Of a stretch of DNA of 64,000 nt, positions 11,646-20,686 are shown piece after piece. The notes beneath the pieces were generated by a model, which worked only from the letters and a program-made list of their open reading frames with translations, searched no databases and was not told the DNA's origin. The stretch spans positions 186,001-250,000 of the forward strand of contig NZ_SMCV01000008.1 of NCBI RefSeq assembly GCF_004342285.1. The letters are read 5' to 3'. The DNA comes from Klebsiella sp. BIGb0138 (GTDB taxonomy: Bacteria > Pseudomonadota > Gammaproteobacteria > Enterobacterales > Enterobacteriaceae). A program made the position numbers and the translations under genes. Numbering within the stretch: position 1 is the first letter of the stretch; each line of letters starts with the position of its first letter.

Positions 11646-12037
11646 AAGCGCGCCTCCGCGAGCGGGCAAAAATCGCTCCAGCCGTGAGGGGAAAAACGGA
11701 CGACGCCCTCTGTAACCCGGCCAGATTGCCAGAGTAACAGGCCGCCGCTGCCGGCTATCAACAGGACGGAGGCATCGGTGAGAATACGCAGGCAGACGCG
11801 CCCGCCGTCAGTACCGGCCGGCCGGCAGGCGATCTCAGCATGTATCGGCCACTCCTGCTCTTTTCCCCACTGGAGCGCGGAGTGGACTTCTGCCGTAAGA
11901 CGGATCGCCTGAGTTTCGCTGGCGGTTTGCGCCAGCAGCGAACGCTGTTGCTGATTTAACCCCTGGAGCAATATACTGCCCAGCGCCAGCAGCAGAAGCA
12001 CCATCAGCAATGAGGAAAATCCTCGCTGACGGCTCAC
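11630..12037 (-). CDS. ygdB: YgdB, GspK/PilX-like minor pseudopilin (DUF2509)
   Basis: The 135-residue protein has an N-terminal RGFSSLLMVLLLLALGS helix of the pilin type. Unlike its three neighbours it lacks the Glu at position +5 after the predicted Gly-Phe cut, a trait known for tip-located minor pilins such as GspK. The C-terminal half has paired cysteines (IACRP, RVCLR, DFCPL, RLCQ). It overlaps the ppdB stop by 4 bp and the ppdC start by 16 bp, so the four small genes form one tightly coupled set. Confidence 0.9.
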   Translation of the reverse strand: MSRQRGFSSLLMVLLLLALGSILLQGLNQQQRSLLAQTASETQAIRLTAEVHSALQWGKEQEWPIHAEIACRPAGTDGGRVCLRILTDASVLLIAGSGGLLLWQSGRVTEGVVRFSPHGWSDFCPLAEARLCQMP

Positions 12038-12597
12038 AGGTTATATCCCGTCACGCGGTATTCCGCCTGGACTGAAATCGTCGGATCCGCCTGCGAGCGG
12101 GCGGCCAGCAGCACGGTGAACTCCGGGGCAAAACCGGCGATATCCCGGCGGATAACCTGAAAATGGGTGACCGCAATCGCCACAGGATTGGTCATTTTCT
12201 CCCATCCGCCTCCGCTGCAGCTGGTCACCCCGCGCCGCGTCTCCAGCGCGCCGTTTAGCAAACGAAACCCTGTCGTATCGGAAGTGGCCTCCGGGGCAGC
12301 CTCCCAGACCCCGTTGCTGTCGCCATCCCACCGCACGATGACGCAGTCGCCGCCGCTGGCGATCTGCAGCGGTTGCCCCTCGCAGCTGCCATGACAATAG
12401 CCGGCGCGCTGCAGATGTTTAGCCACCGTATACAGACGCTGCCACAGCTCGTTGTCCAGCGACTGCTGCTGCGTCTGTCGCAACACCAGCCGTTGCAGGG
12501 CAGGAAGAAAGCGCGACGTCCCCATCAGCAAAATCGTACTGATGGCCATGGCGATCAGCGTTTCTGGCAGCGAAAAACCCCGGCAGATTACAGGCAC
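12034..12597 (-). CDS. ppdB: PpdB, prepilin-peptidase-dependent protein B
   Basis: This pseudopilin-like protein has 187 residues, the same as E. coli PpdB. The N-terminus MPVICRGFSLPETLIAMAIS carries the G-F-S-L-P-E cleavage and recognition motif and a single hydrophobic helix. The globular part contains Cys residues in YCHGSC, DCVIV and TSCSGG, probably disulfide-bonded. It overlaps ppdA by 10 bp and ygdB by 4 bp. It is likely a minor pilin assembled with PpdA, YgdB and PpdC. Confidence 0.92.
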   Translation of the reverse strand: MPVICRGFSLPETLIAMAISTILLMGTSRFLPALQRLVLRQTQQQSLDNELWQRLYTVAKHLQRAGYCHGSCEGQPLQIASGGDCVIVRWDGDSNGVWEAAPEATSDTTGFRLLNGALETRRGVTSCSGGGWEKMTNPVAIAVTHFQVIRRDIAGFAPEFTVLLAARSQADPTISVQAEYRVTGYNL

Positions 12598-13055
12598 GAC
12601 GCGGTCTCCTCATTGTGACACAGGCGAATTCGCCCCCAGTTAGAGACGATGATATTCCAGCCGCCGCCCGCGCTTTGCAGCCGGATGTGCCCGGCCCAGG
12701 CGCTATTGCGCAGGCCATAAAACCCCAGCCCCGGCGTGATGTGGCTGACGGTAATGTCTGGCCAGCGCGGGCGCAGGGTATAAGGCGTGGCTGCGCGGCA
12801 ATCTGCCACCGGGTCAGAGGCGCTCAGGCACCAGCCGTCAGCGGCATGGACCACGCTCACCAGCCGGTTGCGGTTATGCCAGTTGGCGTCATCGCGCAGC
12901 AATACCAGATAGTCGCGCACCTGGCTGGCGGTTTGCCACAAACGCTGTTGCTGCTGCCAGCTCTGCCAGCCGTACAGCCCCCCAGCGCTGAGAATAAGCA
13001 CCAGCGTCAGCGTTATCAGGGTTTCAATCAGGGTGTAGCCACGTTGTCTGTTCAT
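12588..13055 (-). CDS. ppdA: PpdA, prepilin-peptidase-dependent protein A
   Basis: This GspH/FimT-like pseudopilin is the first gene of the ppdA-ppdB-ygdB-ppdC-recC run. The N-terminus MNRQRGYTLIETLITLTLVL contains the cleavage motif RGYTLIE. The ATG at 13053-13055 is preferred to one 14 codons upstream because the known family starts here. It is 155 residues long, with a Gly-Leu-Arg-Asn...WAGHI segment as in E. coli PpdA. A 187-bp gap containing the thyA terminator separates it from thyA, so it probably has its own promoter. Confidence 0.92.
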   Translation of the reverse strand: MNRQRGYTLIETLITLTLVLILSAGGLYGWQSWQQQQRLWQTASQVRDYLVLLRDDANWHNRNRLVSVVHAADGWCLSASDPVADCRAATPYTLRPRWPDITVSHITPGLGFYGLRNSAWAGHIRLQSAGGGWNIIVSNWGRIRLCHNEETASCL

Positions 13056-13180
13056 ACGGCGAGTATGGGGAAAAAATGCAGCGGGCACGACCGGCAAAAC
13101 GCAGATTCGCGTAGCGCGGCGCAGGCGGGAGCAGAATATGCAGAGGGTTGCAGAAAATCAGGAAGCGCGGCTTCAGACAC

Positions 13181-13213
13181 AAAAAAAAACCGGCGCCAGA
13201 GGCCCCGGTTTTT
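13181..13213 (-). terminator. Rho-independent terminator after thyA
   Basis: An AAAAACCGG / CCGGTTTTT inverted repeat with a short loop (GCGCCAGAGGCC region) is flanked by an A-run and a T-run. It can act in both directions. It lies 30 bp beyond the thyA stop and ends the lgt-thyA unit. Confidence 0.8.
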
Positions 13214-13242
13214 ATTCGCTATCGTCTGTTTCTCTGCGCAGA

Positions 13243-14037
13243 TTAAATCGCGACGGGCGCTTTAATCCCCGGATGCGGGTCATAGCCTTCGATGTCGAAG
13301 TCTTCAAAACGGTAGTCGAAAATCGACGCCGGTTGGCGTTTAATGACCAGCTTCGGCAGCGGACGCGGTTCGCGGCTCAGCTGGAGATCCGTCTGCTCAA
13401 GGTGGTTGCTGTACAGATGAGTATCCCCGCCGGTCCAGACAAAATCCCCCACTTCCAGGTCGCACTGCTGCGCCACCATATGCACCAGCAGCGCATAGCT
13501 GGCGATGTTAAACGGCAGACCGAGGAACACGTCGCAGGAGCGCTGATACAGCTGGCAGGAGAGCTTTCCGTCCGCCACGTAGAACTGGAAGAACGCGTGG
13601 CACGGCGCCAGCGCCATTTTATCCAGCTCGCCGACGTTCCACGCCGAAACGATGATCCGCCGCGAGTCCGGGTCGTTTTTCAGCTGTTCCATCACGGTGC
13701 TAATCTGGTCGATATGGCGGCCGTCCGGCGCGGGCCAGGAACGCCACTGTTTGCCGTAAACCGGCCCCAGATCGCCATTTTCATCCGCCCACTCGTCCCA
13801 GATCGTGACGTTGTTTTCGTGCAGATAGGCGATATTGGTGTCACCCTGCAGGAACCACAGCAGTTCATGGATGATGGAGCGTAAATGACAGCGCTTGGTC
13901 GTCACCAGCGGGAAGCCTTCCTGCAGGTTAAAACGCATCTGATGGCCGAAGATGGAGAGGGTGCCGGTACCGGTGCGGTCATTTTTTTGCGTGCCCTCGG
14001 CGAGCACTTTCTGCATCAAATCAAGATACTGTTTCAT
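13243..14037 (-). CDS. thyA: Thymidylate synthase
   Basis: ThyA converts dUMP to dTMP with methylene-tetrahydrofolate in the cytosol. It is 264 residues long, the family length. The catalytic Cys146 lies in [12 protein letters not shown], the phosphate-binding RRIIVSAWN motif is present, and the folate-binding C-terminus ends PVAI. It starts 6 bp after the lgt stop, so the two genes are cotranscribed as in E. coli. It is followed by a clear terminator. Confidence 0.99.
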   Translation of the reverse strand: MKQYLDLMQKVLAEGTQKNDRTGTGTLSIFGHQMRFNLQEGFPLVTTKRCHLRSIIHELLWFLQGDTNIAYLHENNVTIWDEWADENGDLGPVYGKQWRSWPAPDGRHIDQISTVMEQLKNDPDSRRIIVSAWNVGELDKMALAPCHAFFQFYVADGKLSCQLYQRSCDVFLGLPFNIASYALLVHMVAQQCDLEVGDFVWTGGDTHLYSNHLEQTDLQLSREPRPLPKLVIKRQPASIFDYRFEDFDIEGYDPHPGIKAPVAI

Positions 14038-14043
14038 GGTTCC

Positions 14044-14919
14044 TCAAGAAGTTTGTTGCTGCGGACGACGACGGTACGCCCAGACCATCATAATGATACC
14101 CGCAAGCACCATCGGGATCGAAAGAATCTGCCCCATGCTGATGTACTGTACCCATTCGCCGGTGAACTGCTGGTCTGGCTGGCGGAAGAATTCCACGATA
14201 ATGCGGAACAGGCCGTAGCCGATCAGGAACAAACCCGAGACCGAGCCGGTCGGGCGCGGTTTGCGAATAAACAGGTTCAGAATCAGGAACAGCACGACCC
14301 CTTCCAGCGCCAGCTCGTACAGCTGCGAAGCGTGACGCGGCAGCGCGCCGTAGGTATCAAACAGCGATTGCCATTCCGGATGAGACGGCAGCAGCGCCAG
14401 ATCTTCCGCACGCGAACCTGGGAAAATCATCGAATAATGGAAGCTCGGATCGACACGCCCCCACAGCTCACCATTGATAAAGTTCCCCAGACGGCCTGCG
14501 CCCAGGCCAAACGGAATCAGCGGCGCGATGAAATCAGCCACCTGGAAGAAGGTGCGTTTGGTCCGTCTGGCAAAAATAACCATGACGAGAATGACGCCGA
14601 TCAGGCCGCCGTGGAACGACATGCCGCCATCCCAGACGCGGAACAGATACAGCGGATCCTGCAGGAAGACCGGCAGGTTATAGAACAGAACGTAGCCGAT
14701 ACGGCCACCGAGGAAAACGCCAAGGAAGCCGGCGTACAGCAGGTTTTCGACTTCGTTTTTGCTCCAGCCGCTGCCCGGACGGTTGGCCCGACGGGTGGCT
14801 AGCCACATCGCAAAAACAAAGCCGACCAGATACATCATGCCGTACCAGTGGAGGGCGATCGGCCCAACGGAAAATATCACCGGATCAAAATCCGGAAAAT
14901 GCAGGTAGCCACTATTCAT
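14044..14919 (-). CDS. lgt: Prolipoprotein diacylglyceryl transferase
   Basis: Lgt is an inner-membrane enzyme that moves a diacylglyceryl group from phosphatidylglycerol to the lipobox Cys, the first step of lipoprotein maturation. It has 291 residues and about seven hydrophobic segments. The Lgt signature [15 protein letters not shown] (here [16 protein letters not shown]) is intact. It starts [20 protein letters not shown] like its orthologues. It is the first gene of the lgt-thyA pair. The 254-bp region upstream, to the ptsP stop, holds its promoter and a REP-like element. Confidence 0.98.
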   Translation of the reverse strand: MNSGYLHFPDFDPVIFSVGPIALHWYGMMYLVGFVFAMWLATRRANRPGSGWSKNEVENLLYAGFLGVFLGGRIGYVLFYNLPVFLQDPLYLFRVWDGGMSFHGGLIGVILVMVIFARRTKRTFFQVADFIAPLIPFGLGAGRLGNFINGELWGRVDPSFHYSMIFPGSRAEDLALLPSHPEWQSLFDTYGALPRHASQLYELALEGVVLFLILNLFIRKPRPTGSVSGLFLIGYGLFRIIVEFFRQPDQQFTGEWVQYISMGQILSIPMVLAGIIMMVWAYRRRPQQQTS

Positions 14920-15088
14920 CTGTCACCATAAAGACTTGTTATTCCGCCGAAAGTGGACAGCGGTGATCGTACACGCCCGACCAATACGGGGGCTCCAAGG
15001 GGGCGAATAATAGCATAAGGTTAATTCACTGGCCGCGCCGTTGTTGTAAAAGATATGTATATGAATGCTAACGACCGCCGGGACGTTT

Positions 15089-15117
15089 TCCCGATAGCGG
15101 CGCGGACGCCTTATCCG
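15089..15117. repeat. REP-like palindrome between lgt and ptsP
   Basis: The sequence follows the enterobacterial REP pattern, CCCGATAGCGGCG...GACGCCTTATCCG, with a second GC-rich inverted stretch at 15120-15170. It lies in the 254-bp gap downstream of ptsP. This is a typical extragenic position, where such elements stabilise mRNA ends or bind gyrase or IHF. Confidence 0.6.
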
Positions 15118-15173
15118 TGCAGCTGCGCGGAAAGCTCAGCCCCCGGAGCGCAGCGCCGCCGGGAAAGGGGCGC

Positions 15174-17420
15174 TTAGCGTCCGCCGCGAATCAGGCCGCC
15201 GAGACCGCGTCGTTCCATAAAGGCCGCAACCTGATGGCGAACTTCCGTCGTCATCTGCGCCTCAAGGCTCCGGCGCGAAAGCTCCTGCGCCTCGGCGATA
15301 TCAATCCGGCGCAGCAGATATTTTACCCGGGCCACCGACCGGCCGTTCATGGACAGATGACGGTAGCCGAGGCCAATCAGGATCGTCACGCACATCGGGT
15401 CGCCCGCCATTTCACCGCACAAGCGCAGGTCGATACCGAAGCGTTCCGCATCCTGCGCAATCATCGCCAATGCGCGCAGCACCGCCGGATGCAGGCTGTC
15501 ATACAGGCTGGCCACCCGGGTATTATTGCGATCCACCGCGAGGATATACTGCGTCAGATCGTTGGTACCCACCGAGATAAAATCGACGCGATTGGCCAGA
15601 TGCGGCAGCATAAACACCATTGAGGGCACTTCCAGCATCACGCCAAGACGCGGGCGCGGGATGGCGTAGCCAATCATCTCTTCGACTTCACGACTGGCGC
15701 GATCGATCAGGCGACGCGCTTCATCCACCTCATCAAGACTGGTCACCATCGGCAGCAAAATGCTGAGATTGCCGGTGGCAGCGTTGGCGCGCAGCATCGC
15801 CCGCACCTGGATGAGAAAAATCTCCGGCTGATCGAGGGTGATGCGGATCCCCCGCCAGCCAAGGCACGGGTTCTCTTCGCTGATCGGCATATACGGCAGC
15901 TGTTTATCCGCGCCGATATCCAGGGTACGCAACGTCACCGGCTTCTCATTAAACATCTGCAGCATGCCCTGATACTGAGCCACCTGCTCCTCTTCCGACG
16001 GGAAGCCGCTTTGCAACATAAACGGGATCTCGGTGCGGTACAGGCCGATGCCGTCGATAAAGTTGCCGAGCTTTTCTTCATGCTCAAGGCTCAGGCCGGC
16101 GTTCAGCATGACCTTCACCCGCTCGCCGCTTTTCAGCTCTGAGGTGTGTTCCAGATCGTCTTCCGCCAGCCGGCTAAGTTCGTTCTCTTCGCTGACCAGG
16201 CGTTGATATTCCTGCAGCAGCGCCGGTTCGGGATCGACCAGCAGCTCGCCGCGATAGCCGTCCACCACCAGCATGTGGCCATGCAGCAGCGAAGGCTGAA
16301 TATCGGCGCCCATAACCGTCGGGATCCCTAACGCCCGCACCATAATGGCGGCGTGAGAGTTCGCGGCGCCGTCGCGAACAACGACGCCCGCCAGCCGGTC
16401 CTGAGGGACTTCCGCCAGCGTCGTCGCGGAGAGTTCGTCCGCCACCAGCACAATACGCGCCGGCCAGGTATTGGGCCCCTGAATCGTATCATCGAGATGG
16501 AAGAGCAGACGCTGGCCAAGCGTACGCAGATCGCCGGCCCGCTCCTTCAGATAACCGTCGCTCAGCGCGGCAAACTGTTCGGCGAACTTCTCAATAATCT
16601 TTTTCACCGCCCATTCAGCCACCGCGCCTTTGTCAACCTCAGCGAACAGTTCGCGGCGCAGTCGCGCGTCAGAAAGCAGGTGCGAATAGAGGTCGAAAAT
16701 GGCCGAGGTCTCTTTTTGCGCCCCGGCGGCATAGCGCTTGCTGTAGCGTCGAAACTCGTTGGCCGCCTCTTCCAGCGCGCCGGTCAGACGCTCGCGCTCG
16801 GAAGCCGTATCCAGCGTCGAGGCTTCGTACACCTGTTCCATTAACGGCAGGCTGATGTCCATCCAGCCTTCGGCGATAGCCACCCCGGAGGAGGCAGGCA
16901 ACGCGCGGATTCGCGTCTGGCGATACTGGCCAAACAGCGCGGTCAGCTGCGACTGGGAAAGAATCGCGGCCATTTGCGTCGCCAGAGTGACGAGGAAAGA
17001 TTCTTCGCTTTCGTCAAACTGACGCAGCTCGCGCTGCTGTACCACCAGCACGCCAAGCAGCTGCCGCCGCTGGATAATCGGCACGCCGAGAAAAGCGCGA
17101 AAGCGATCCTCTTTCACGGCCGGAATATATTTAAAGCTGGGATGTTTGTGCGCATCGGCAAGGTTGATAGGCTCCGCAAGGCGCCCAACCAGGCCGACCA
17201 GGCCTTCGTCAAACGCAAGCGCAACGGTACGCCCGCGAGGTTTTTTCAGCCCGCGAGTGGCCATCAGGTAATAGCAGCGTCGGTCATGATCGGCCAGATA
17301 TACTGAACAGACTTCCGTTTCCATCGCTGTGCAGATATCTGTTACCAGGATATCCAGCGCCTCGTTTAAACGCGGCGCACTCGCGACCTTCTCGACGATT
17401 TCTCGTAACCGAGTGAGCAT
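15174..17420 (-). CDS. ptsP: PTS enzyme I-Ntr (nitrogen phosphotransferase)
   Basis: PtsP is the first kinase of the nitrogen PTS: it takes phosphate from PEP and passes it to NPr and then EIIA-Ntr. It is 748 residues long. An N-terminal GAF sensory domain covers about residues 18-160. The phosphoryl-acceptor domain follows with His356 in NSHAAIMVRALGIPT. The C-terminal PEP-binding TIM-barrel contains RTLDIGADKQLPY and SVGTNDLTQYILAVDRN. It is 12 bp downstream of rppH, as in other enterics. Confidence 0.98.
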   Translation of the reverse strand: MLTRLREIVEKVASAPRLNEALDILVTDICTAMETEVCSVYLADHDRRCYYLMATRGLKKPRGRTVALAFDEGLVGLVGRLAEPINLADAHKHPSFKYIPAVKEDRFRAFLGVPIIQRRQLLGVLVVQQRELRQFDESEESFLVTLATQMAAILSQSQLTALFGQYRQTRIRALPASSGVAIAEGWMDISLPLMEQVYEASTLDTASERERLTGALEEAANEFRRYSKRYAAGAQKETSAIFDLYSHLLSDARLRRELFAEVDKGAVAEWAVKKIIEKFAEQFAALSDGYLKERAGDLRTLGQRLLFHLDDTIQGPNTWPARIVLVADELSATTLAEVPQDRLAGVVVRDGAANSHAAIMVRALGIPTVMGADIQPSLLHGHMLVVDGYRGELLVDPEPALLQEYQRLVSEENELSRLAEDDLEHTSELKSGERVKVMLNAGLSLEHEEKLGNFIDGIGLYRTEIPFMLQSGFPSEEEQVAQYQGMLQMFNEKPVTLRTLDIGADKQLPYMPISEENPCLGWRGIRITLDQPEIFLIQVRAMLRANAATGNLSILLPMVTSLDEVDEARRLIDRASREVEEMIGYAIPRPRLGVMLEVPSMVFMLPHLANRVDFISVGTNDLTQYILAVDRNNTRVASLYDSLHPAVLRALAMIAQDAERFGIDLRLCGEMAGDPMCVTILIGLGYRHLSMNGRSVARVKYLLRRIDIAEAQELSRRSLEAQMTTEVRHQVAAFMERRGLGGLIRGGR

Positions 17421-17432
17421 AATGTGCGTGGC

Positions 17433-17963
17433 TTAACCTCTTTTACGTCGATAAGCAGGCGCGCTTTGCGGTTTAGGTGCACTTTCCGCCAGCGACATCG
17501 TCGTGCTGGCAAACTCTTTCATCACCCGGCGGTACACGTCGCGCTTGAACGACACCACCTGACGAACCGGGTACCAGTAACTTACCCAGCGCCAACCATC
17601 AAACTCAGGTGTACTGCTGGTTTGCATATTGATTTCCGCATCGCTGCCGATCAACTGCAGAAGAAACCACTTCTGTTTCTGGCCGATACAAACCGGCTTT
17701 GTGTCCCAACGCACCAAACGTTTAGGCAACTTGTAACGCAACCAGTTACGGGTCGAGGCCAGGATTCGTACATCTTTACGACTTAACCCAACCTCTTCGA
17801 ACAATTCCCGATACATTGCCTGCTCGGCTGATTCTCCTGGATTGATGCCCCCTTGCGGGAACTGCCACGAGTGCTGACCATAGCGCCTGGCCCACATAAC
17901 CTGGCCCTGGCGATTACAGATTACAATACCGACATTTGGGCGGTAGCCATCGTCATCAATCAC
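17433..17963 (-). CDS. rppH: RNA pyrophosphohydrolase RppH
   Basis: RppH removes pyrophosphate from the 5' end of transcripts and so triggers RNase E-dependent decay. It has 176 residues. The Nudix box [23 protein letters not shown] begins near residue 38 with the expected G-x5-E-x7-RE-x-x-EE pattern. The N-terminus [20 protein letters not shown] is invariant in the family. It is the promoter-proximal gene of an rppH-ptsP operon reading away from mutH. Confidence 0.98.
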   Translation of the reverse strand: MIDDDGYRPNVGIVICNRQGQVMWARRYGQHSWQFPQGGINPGESAEQAMYRELFEEVGLSRKDVRILASTRNWLRYKLPKRLVRWDTKPVCIGQKQKWFLLQLIGSDAEINMQTSSTPEFDGWRWVSYWYPVRQVVSFKRDVYRRVMKEFASTTMSLAESAPKPQSAPAYRRKRG

Positions 17964-18656
17964 CGGACTACCTCAAAATAATCTTCAATGTGAATGATTG
18001 TTTCACACTCGCTGGAAACGGTAAACCACTCTGTTGTCACAGTGCGATCGGATAACATTTGAATAACTCACAGTAATCAGCAGAGTTATAAACAACAGAA
18101 GCGATCGCCGGCCCATTTTATTCACTTTTTCTGTGGATAGAGTTGTGAAGAAGTATGGAATTACCCAGGGAAAACCCAGAGTAGTCCGAACCGCTTACTT
18201 ATAGCATGATTTAATAATCACATTATATTCATTATGTTAGCACATATACCTTTCAATAATTACAGTATAACGTGATGATCATCACATATGAGATCCTGGA
18301 ACTGATGAAAGATCGAACAATGTCGATTTTATCCACAGATTATACGAGTTCAGTGGGCATATTTTATCTAAAAATTCGATTTTCGTCGCACGTCAAGGCT
18401 GTAAATGGAAACAGTAGTGCCGCTTTTCCCCAGTTATCCCATTTTTCTGTGGATAACATGGTGTAAGATCCTGTTCATTGCCAGTGACCAGTTCTGGAAA
18501 ACCCGTTATCACCGTTTTCATAACGGCAAAAAAATAAAAAAAAAGGCATACGAATCATCAAATTGTCATAGTTACCCAGGAAAAGGTAAACTCTATCCAC
18601 AACGCAGCAGATTAGCGCTCACTTTTTAGCCAGATTTTAGCCCGAGGTTTCCGTCT
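17964..18656. other. Gene-free rppH-mutH intergenic region
   Basis: About 690 bp of AT-rich DNA separate the divergent rppH and mutH genes. I see no convincing protein gene: two short reading frames here (64 and 74 codons) lack ribosome sites and family features. It must hold the rppH and mutH promoters. It also carries four DnaA-box-like nonamers (separate entry) and a direct repeat, TTACCCAGG(G)AAAA, at 18161 and 18572. Confidence 0.7.
18132..18601. promoter_or_regulatory. Cluster of four DnaA-box-like nonamers
   Basis: Two perfect TTATCCACA boxes occur: one reads forward at 18329-18337, and one lies on the other strand at 18448-18456 (TGTGGATAA). Two CTATCCACA boxes with one mismatch occur at 18132-18140 (minus) and 18593-18601 (plus). 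A further near-match, TTATCCCAT, lies around 18434. From memory, the mutH region is one of the few high-affinity DnaA binding sites outside oriC in E. coli, so conservation here is plausible. Binding itself is inferred. Confidence 0.65.
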
Positions 18657-19352
18657 ATGCCCGCCATCGCCCCGCTCTCTTCCCCACCGCAAACCCAGCA
18701 GCAGCTCCTGGCTCAGGCGCAGCGGCTCGCGGGCTACTCGCTGGGTGAGCTGGCGGCGCTGGCCGGCATTCCTGTGCCGCGCGATCTGAAGCGGGATAAA
18801 GGGTGGATTGGTATCCTGCTGGAAATTTGGCTCGGCGCCAGCGCCGGCAGCAAGCCCGAGCAGGATTTCGCCGCGCTGGGCGTCGAACTGAAGACTATTC
18901 CCGTCGATAGTCTGGGCCGACCGCTGGAAACCACCTTCGTCTGCGTCGCCCCGCTCACCGGCAACAGCGGCGTCACCTGGGAGAGCAGCCACGTGCGCCA
19001 CAAGCTCAAACGCGTCCTGTGGGTACCGGTAGAAGGCGATCGCGCCATTCCGCTGGCGGAACGCCGCGTCGGCGCCCCGCTGCTGTGGAGCCCGAATGAG
19101 GAAGAGGAGCGGCAGTTACGGATGGACTGGGAAGAGCTGATGGATCTGATTGTCCTCGGCCAGGTGGAACGCATCACCGCCCGCCACGGCGAAGTGCTGC
19201 AACTGCGCCCGAAAGCCGCCAACAGCAAAGCGTTGACCGAGGCGATCGGCGCTCGCGGCGAACCGATTCTCACCCTGCCGCGCGGCTTCTATCTGAAAAA
19301 GAACTTTACCGCCGCCCTGCTGGCCCGTCATTTTCTCCTCGCCGGCGATTAA
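18657..19352 (+). CDS. mutH: DNA mismatch repair endonuclease MutH
   Basis: MutH nicks the unmethylated strand at hemimethylated GATC sites when activated by MutL. It is 231 residues long (E. coli 229). The catalytic triad Asp70, Glu77 and Lys79 is visible in [13 protein letters not shown]. The C-terminal [20 protein letters not shown] is conserved. The first about 15 residues are variable, as expected. It lies 63 bp before ygdQ and downstream of the DnaA-box cluster. Confidence 0.98.
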   Translation: MPAIAPLSSPPQTQQQLLAQAQRLAGYSLGELAALAGIPVPRDLKRDKGWIGILLEIWLGASAGSKPEQDFAALGVELKTIPVDSLGRPLETTFVCVAPLTGNSGVTWESSHVRHKLKRVLWVPVEGDRAIPLAERRVGAPLLWSPNEEEERQLRMDWEELMDLIVLGQVERITARHGEVLQLRPKAANSKALTEAIGARGEPILTLPRGFYLKKNFTAALLARHFLLAGD

Positions 19353-19415
19353 TTTTTTGTTCTGCCTGCCGGGATGCATATAATTGCTCCTTTCTTTTTT
19401 GCAGGACTTTGAACA

Positions 19416-20129
19416 ATGTTATTTGCATGGATAACCGATCCTAACGCCTGGCTGGCGCTCGGTACGCTGACGCTGCTGGAGATCGTGCTGGGGATCGATA
19501 ATATTATTTTCCTCTCTCTGGTTGTTGCCAAACTGCCCACCGCCCAGCGTGCTCACGCGAGACGCATCGGGTTGATGGGAGCGATGCTGATGCGTCTGGG
19601 GCTGCTGGCCTCTATCGCCTGGGTCGTTAAGCTGACCAATCCGCTGTTTACCGTTTTCGACCAGGCGATCTCATTTCGCGATTTGATCTTACTGCTCGGC
19701 GGTCTGTTCCTGATCTGGAAGGCGAGTAAAGAGATCCACGAGTCAATCGAGGGCGAAGAGGAAGGGCTGAAAACCAACGTCCATTCCTTTATGGGCGCCA
19801 TCGTGCAGATCATGGTACTGGATATCATTTTCAGCCTCGACTCGGTGATTACCGCGGTTGGGCTATCGGATCATCTGTTCATTATGATGGCTGCGGTGGT
19901 GATCGCCGTCGGCGTGATGATGTTTGCTGCCCGGCCGATCGGCGATTTCGTCGATCGCCATCCGTCGGTGAAAATGCTGGCTCTGTCGTTTTTAATCCTG
20001 GTCGGCTTTACCCTGATGCTGGAAAGCTTCGAGATCCATATCCCGAAAGGCTATATCTACTTCGCGATGTTCTTTTCGATTGCTGTCGAAAGCCTCAATC
20101 TGCTGCGCAATAAAAAAAATCCGCTGTAA
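19416..20129 (+). CDS. ygdQ: TerC-family integral membrane protein YgdQ
   Basis: This 237-residue inner-membrane protein of the TerC superfamily is related to tellurite-resistance and manganese-export proteins. It has about seven hydrophobic helices. Conserved acidic motifs lie inside helices: LEIVLGIDNIIFLS near residue 20 and DIIFSLDSVITAVG near residue 135, as in Mn exporters of the family. Its substrate is not established. An AGGA ribosome site precedes the ATG, and a strong terminator follows. Confidence 0.93.
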   Translation: MLFAWITDPNAWLALGTLTLLEIVLGIDNIIFLSLVVAKLPTAQRAHARRIGLMGAMLMRLGLLASIAWVVKLTNPLFTVFDQAISFRDLILLLGGLFLIWKASKEIHESIEGEEEGLKTNVHSFMGAIVQIMVLDIIFSLDSVITAVGLSDHLFIMMAAVVIAVGVMMFAARPIGDFVDRHPSVKMLALSFLILVGFTLMLESFEIHIPKGYIYFAMFFSIAVESLNLLRNKKNPL

Positions 20130-20140
20130 GCCACAAAAAT

Positions 20141-20170
20141 GCAGCCCAAAACCGGGCTGCAATCTTTTTT
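20141..20170 (+). terminator. Rho-independent terminator after ygdQ
   Basis: The stem GCAGCCC / GGGCTGC with a six-base AAAACC loop is followed by AATCTTTTTT. It lies 11 bp after the ygdQ stop. Confidence 0.85.
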
Positions 20171-20252
20171 AAGACTTTACTGCTTTTTATGCCTCACAAA
20201 TCAGGCTATTAATACACTGGTGTGAGGTGCGACCATTAGAGAGGTAGTCACA

Positions 20253-20471
20253 ATGAAAAAATGGGCAGTATTGATTTCCGCCGTAGGACTGGCGTTCTCG
20301 GTTTCCGGCTGTAGCAGCGATTACGTGATGGCAACGAAAGATGGGCGCATGATTCTGACCGATGGCAAGCCGGCCGTTGATGACGATACCGGCCTCATCA
20401 GTTACGAAGATCAGCAAGGCAACAAAATGCAGATCAATCGCGACGACGTTTCGCAGATTATTAAACGCTAA
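20253..20471 (+). CDS. ygdR: YgdI/YgdR-family lipoprotein
   Basis: This is a 72-residue lipoprotein precursor. The lipobox VSGC places the lipidated Cys at residue 20 after a short signal peptide ([19 protein letters not shown]). The mature part is a small SH3-like DUF903 domain ([17 protein letters not shown]...[12 protein letters not shown]). The exact role is unknown; an envelope location is implied by the lipobox. It sits alone between terminators. Confidence 0.93.
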   Translation: MKKWAVLISAVGLAFSVSGCSSDYVMATKDGRMILTDGKPAVDDDTGLISYEDQQGNKMQINRDDVSQIIKR

Positions 20472-20538
20472 GACTATTCGTCGGCCAGCGCTCGCCTGGC
20501 GAGGTCGCCCTTTCCGACACCCCACGGTCTTAAAAAAG

Positions 20539-20592
20539 AGTCGGGATACTCGTAGCGTCGCCTGTGCGGATTGCGAAAGCCCGGCTTTTTTT
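20539..20592 (+). terminator. Probable terminator after ygdR
   Basis: AGTCGGG (20539-20545) can pair with CCCGGCT (20580-20586), with one G-U pair and a 34-nt loop. A seven-base T-run follows the stem. The long loop makes this less certain than the neighbouring terminators. Confidence 0.5.
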
Positions 20593-20686
20593 GATCTTTT
20601 TACTTCCTCTTTTTCTTCCCCTCTGCCATTTTGATACTCCTTTGTCGGGGAACTCCTGACCTTGTTAATAAAAAAGGAAGCCGGCT

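Noticed and set aside
18272-18629. Two short plus-strand frames in the rppH-mutH gap
   Set aside because: They lack ribosome sites, overlap each other in different frames and run through the DnaA-box cluster.
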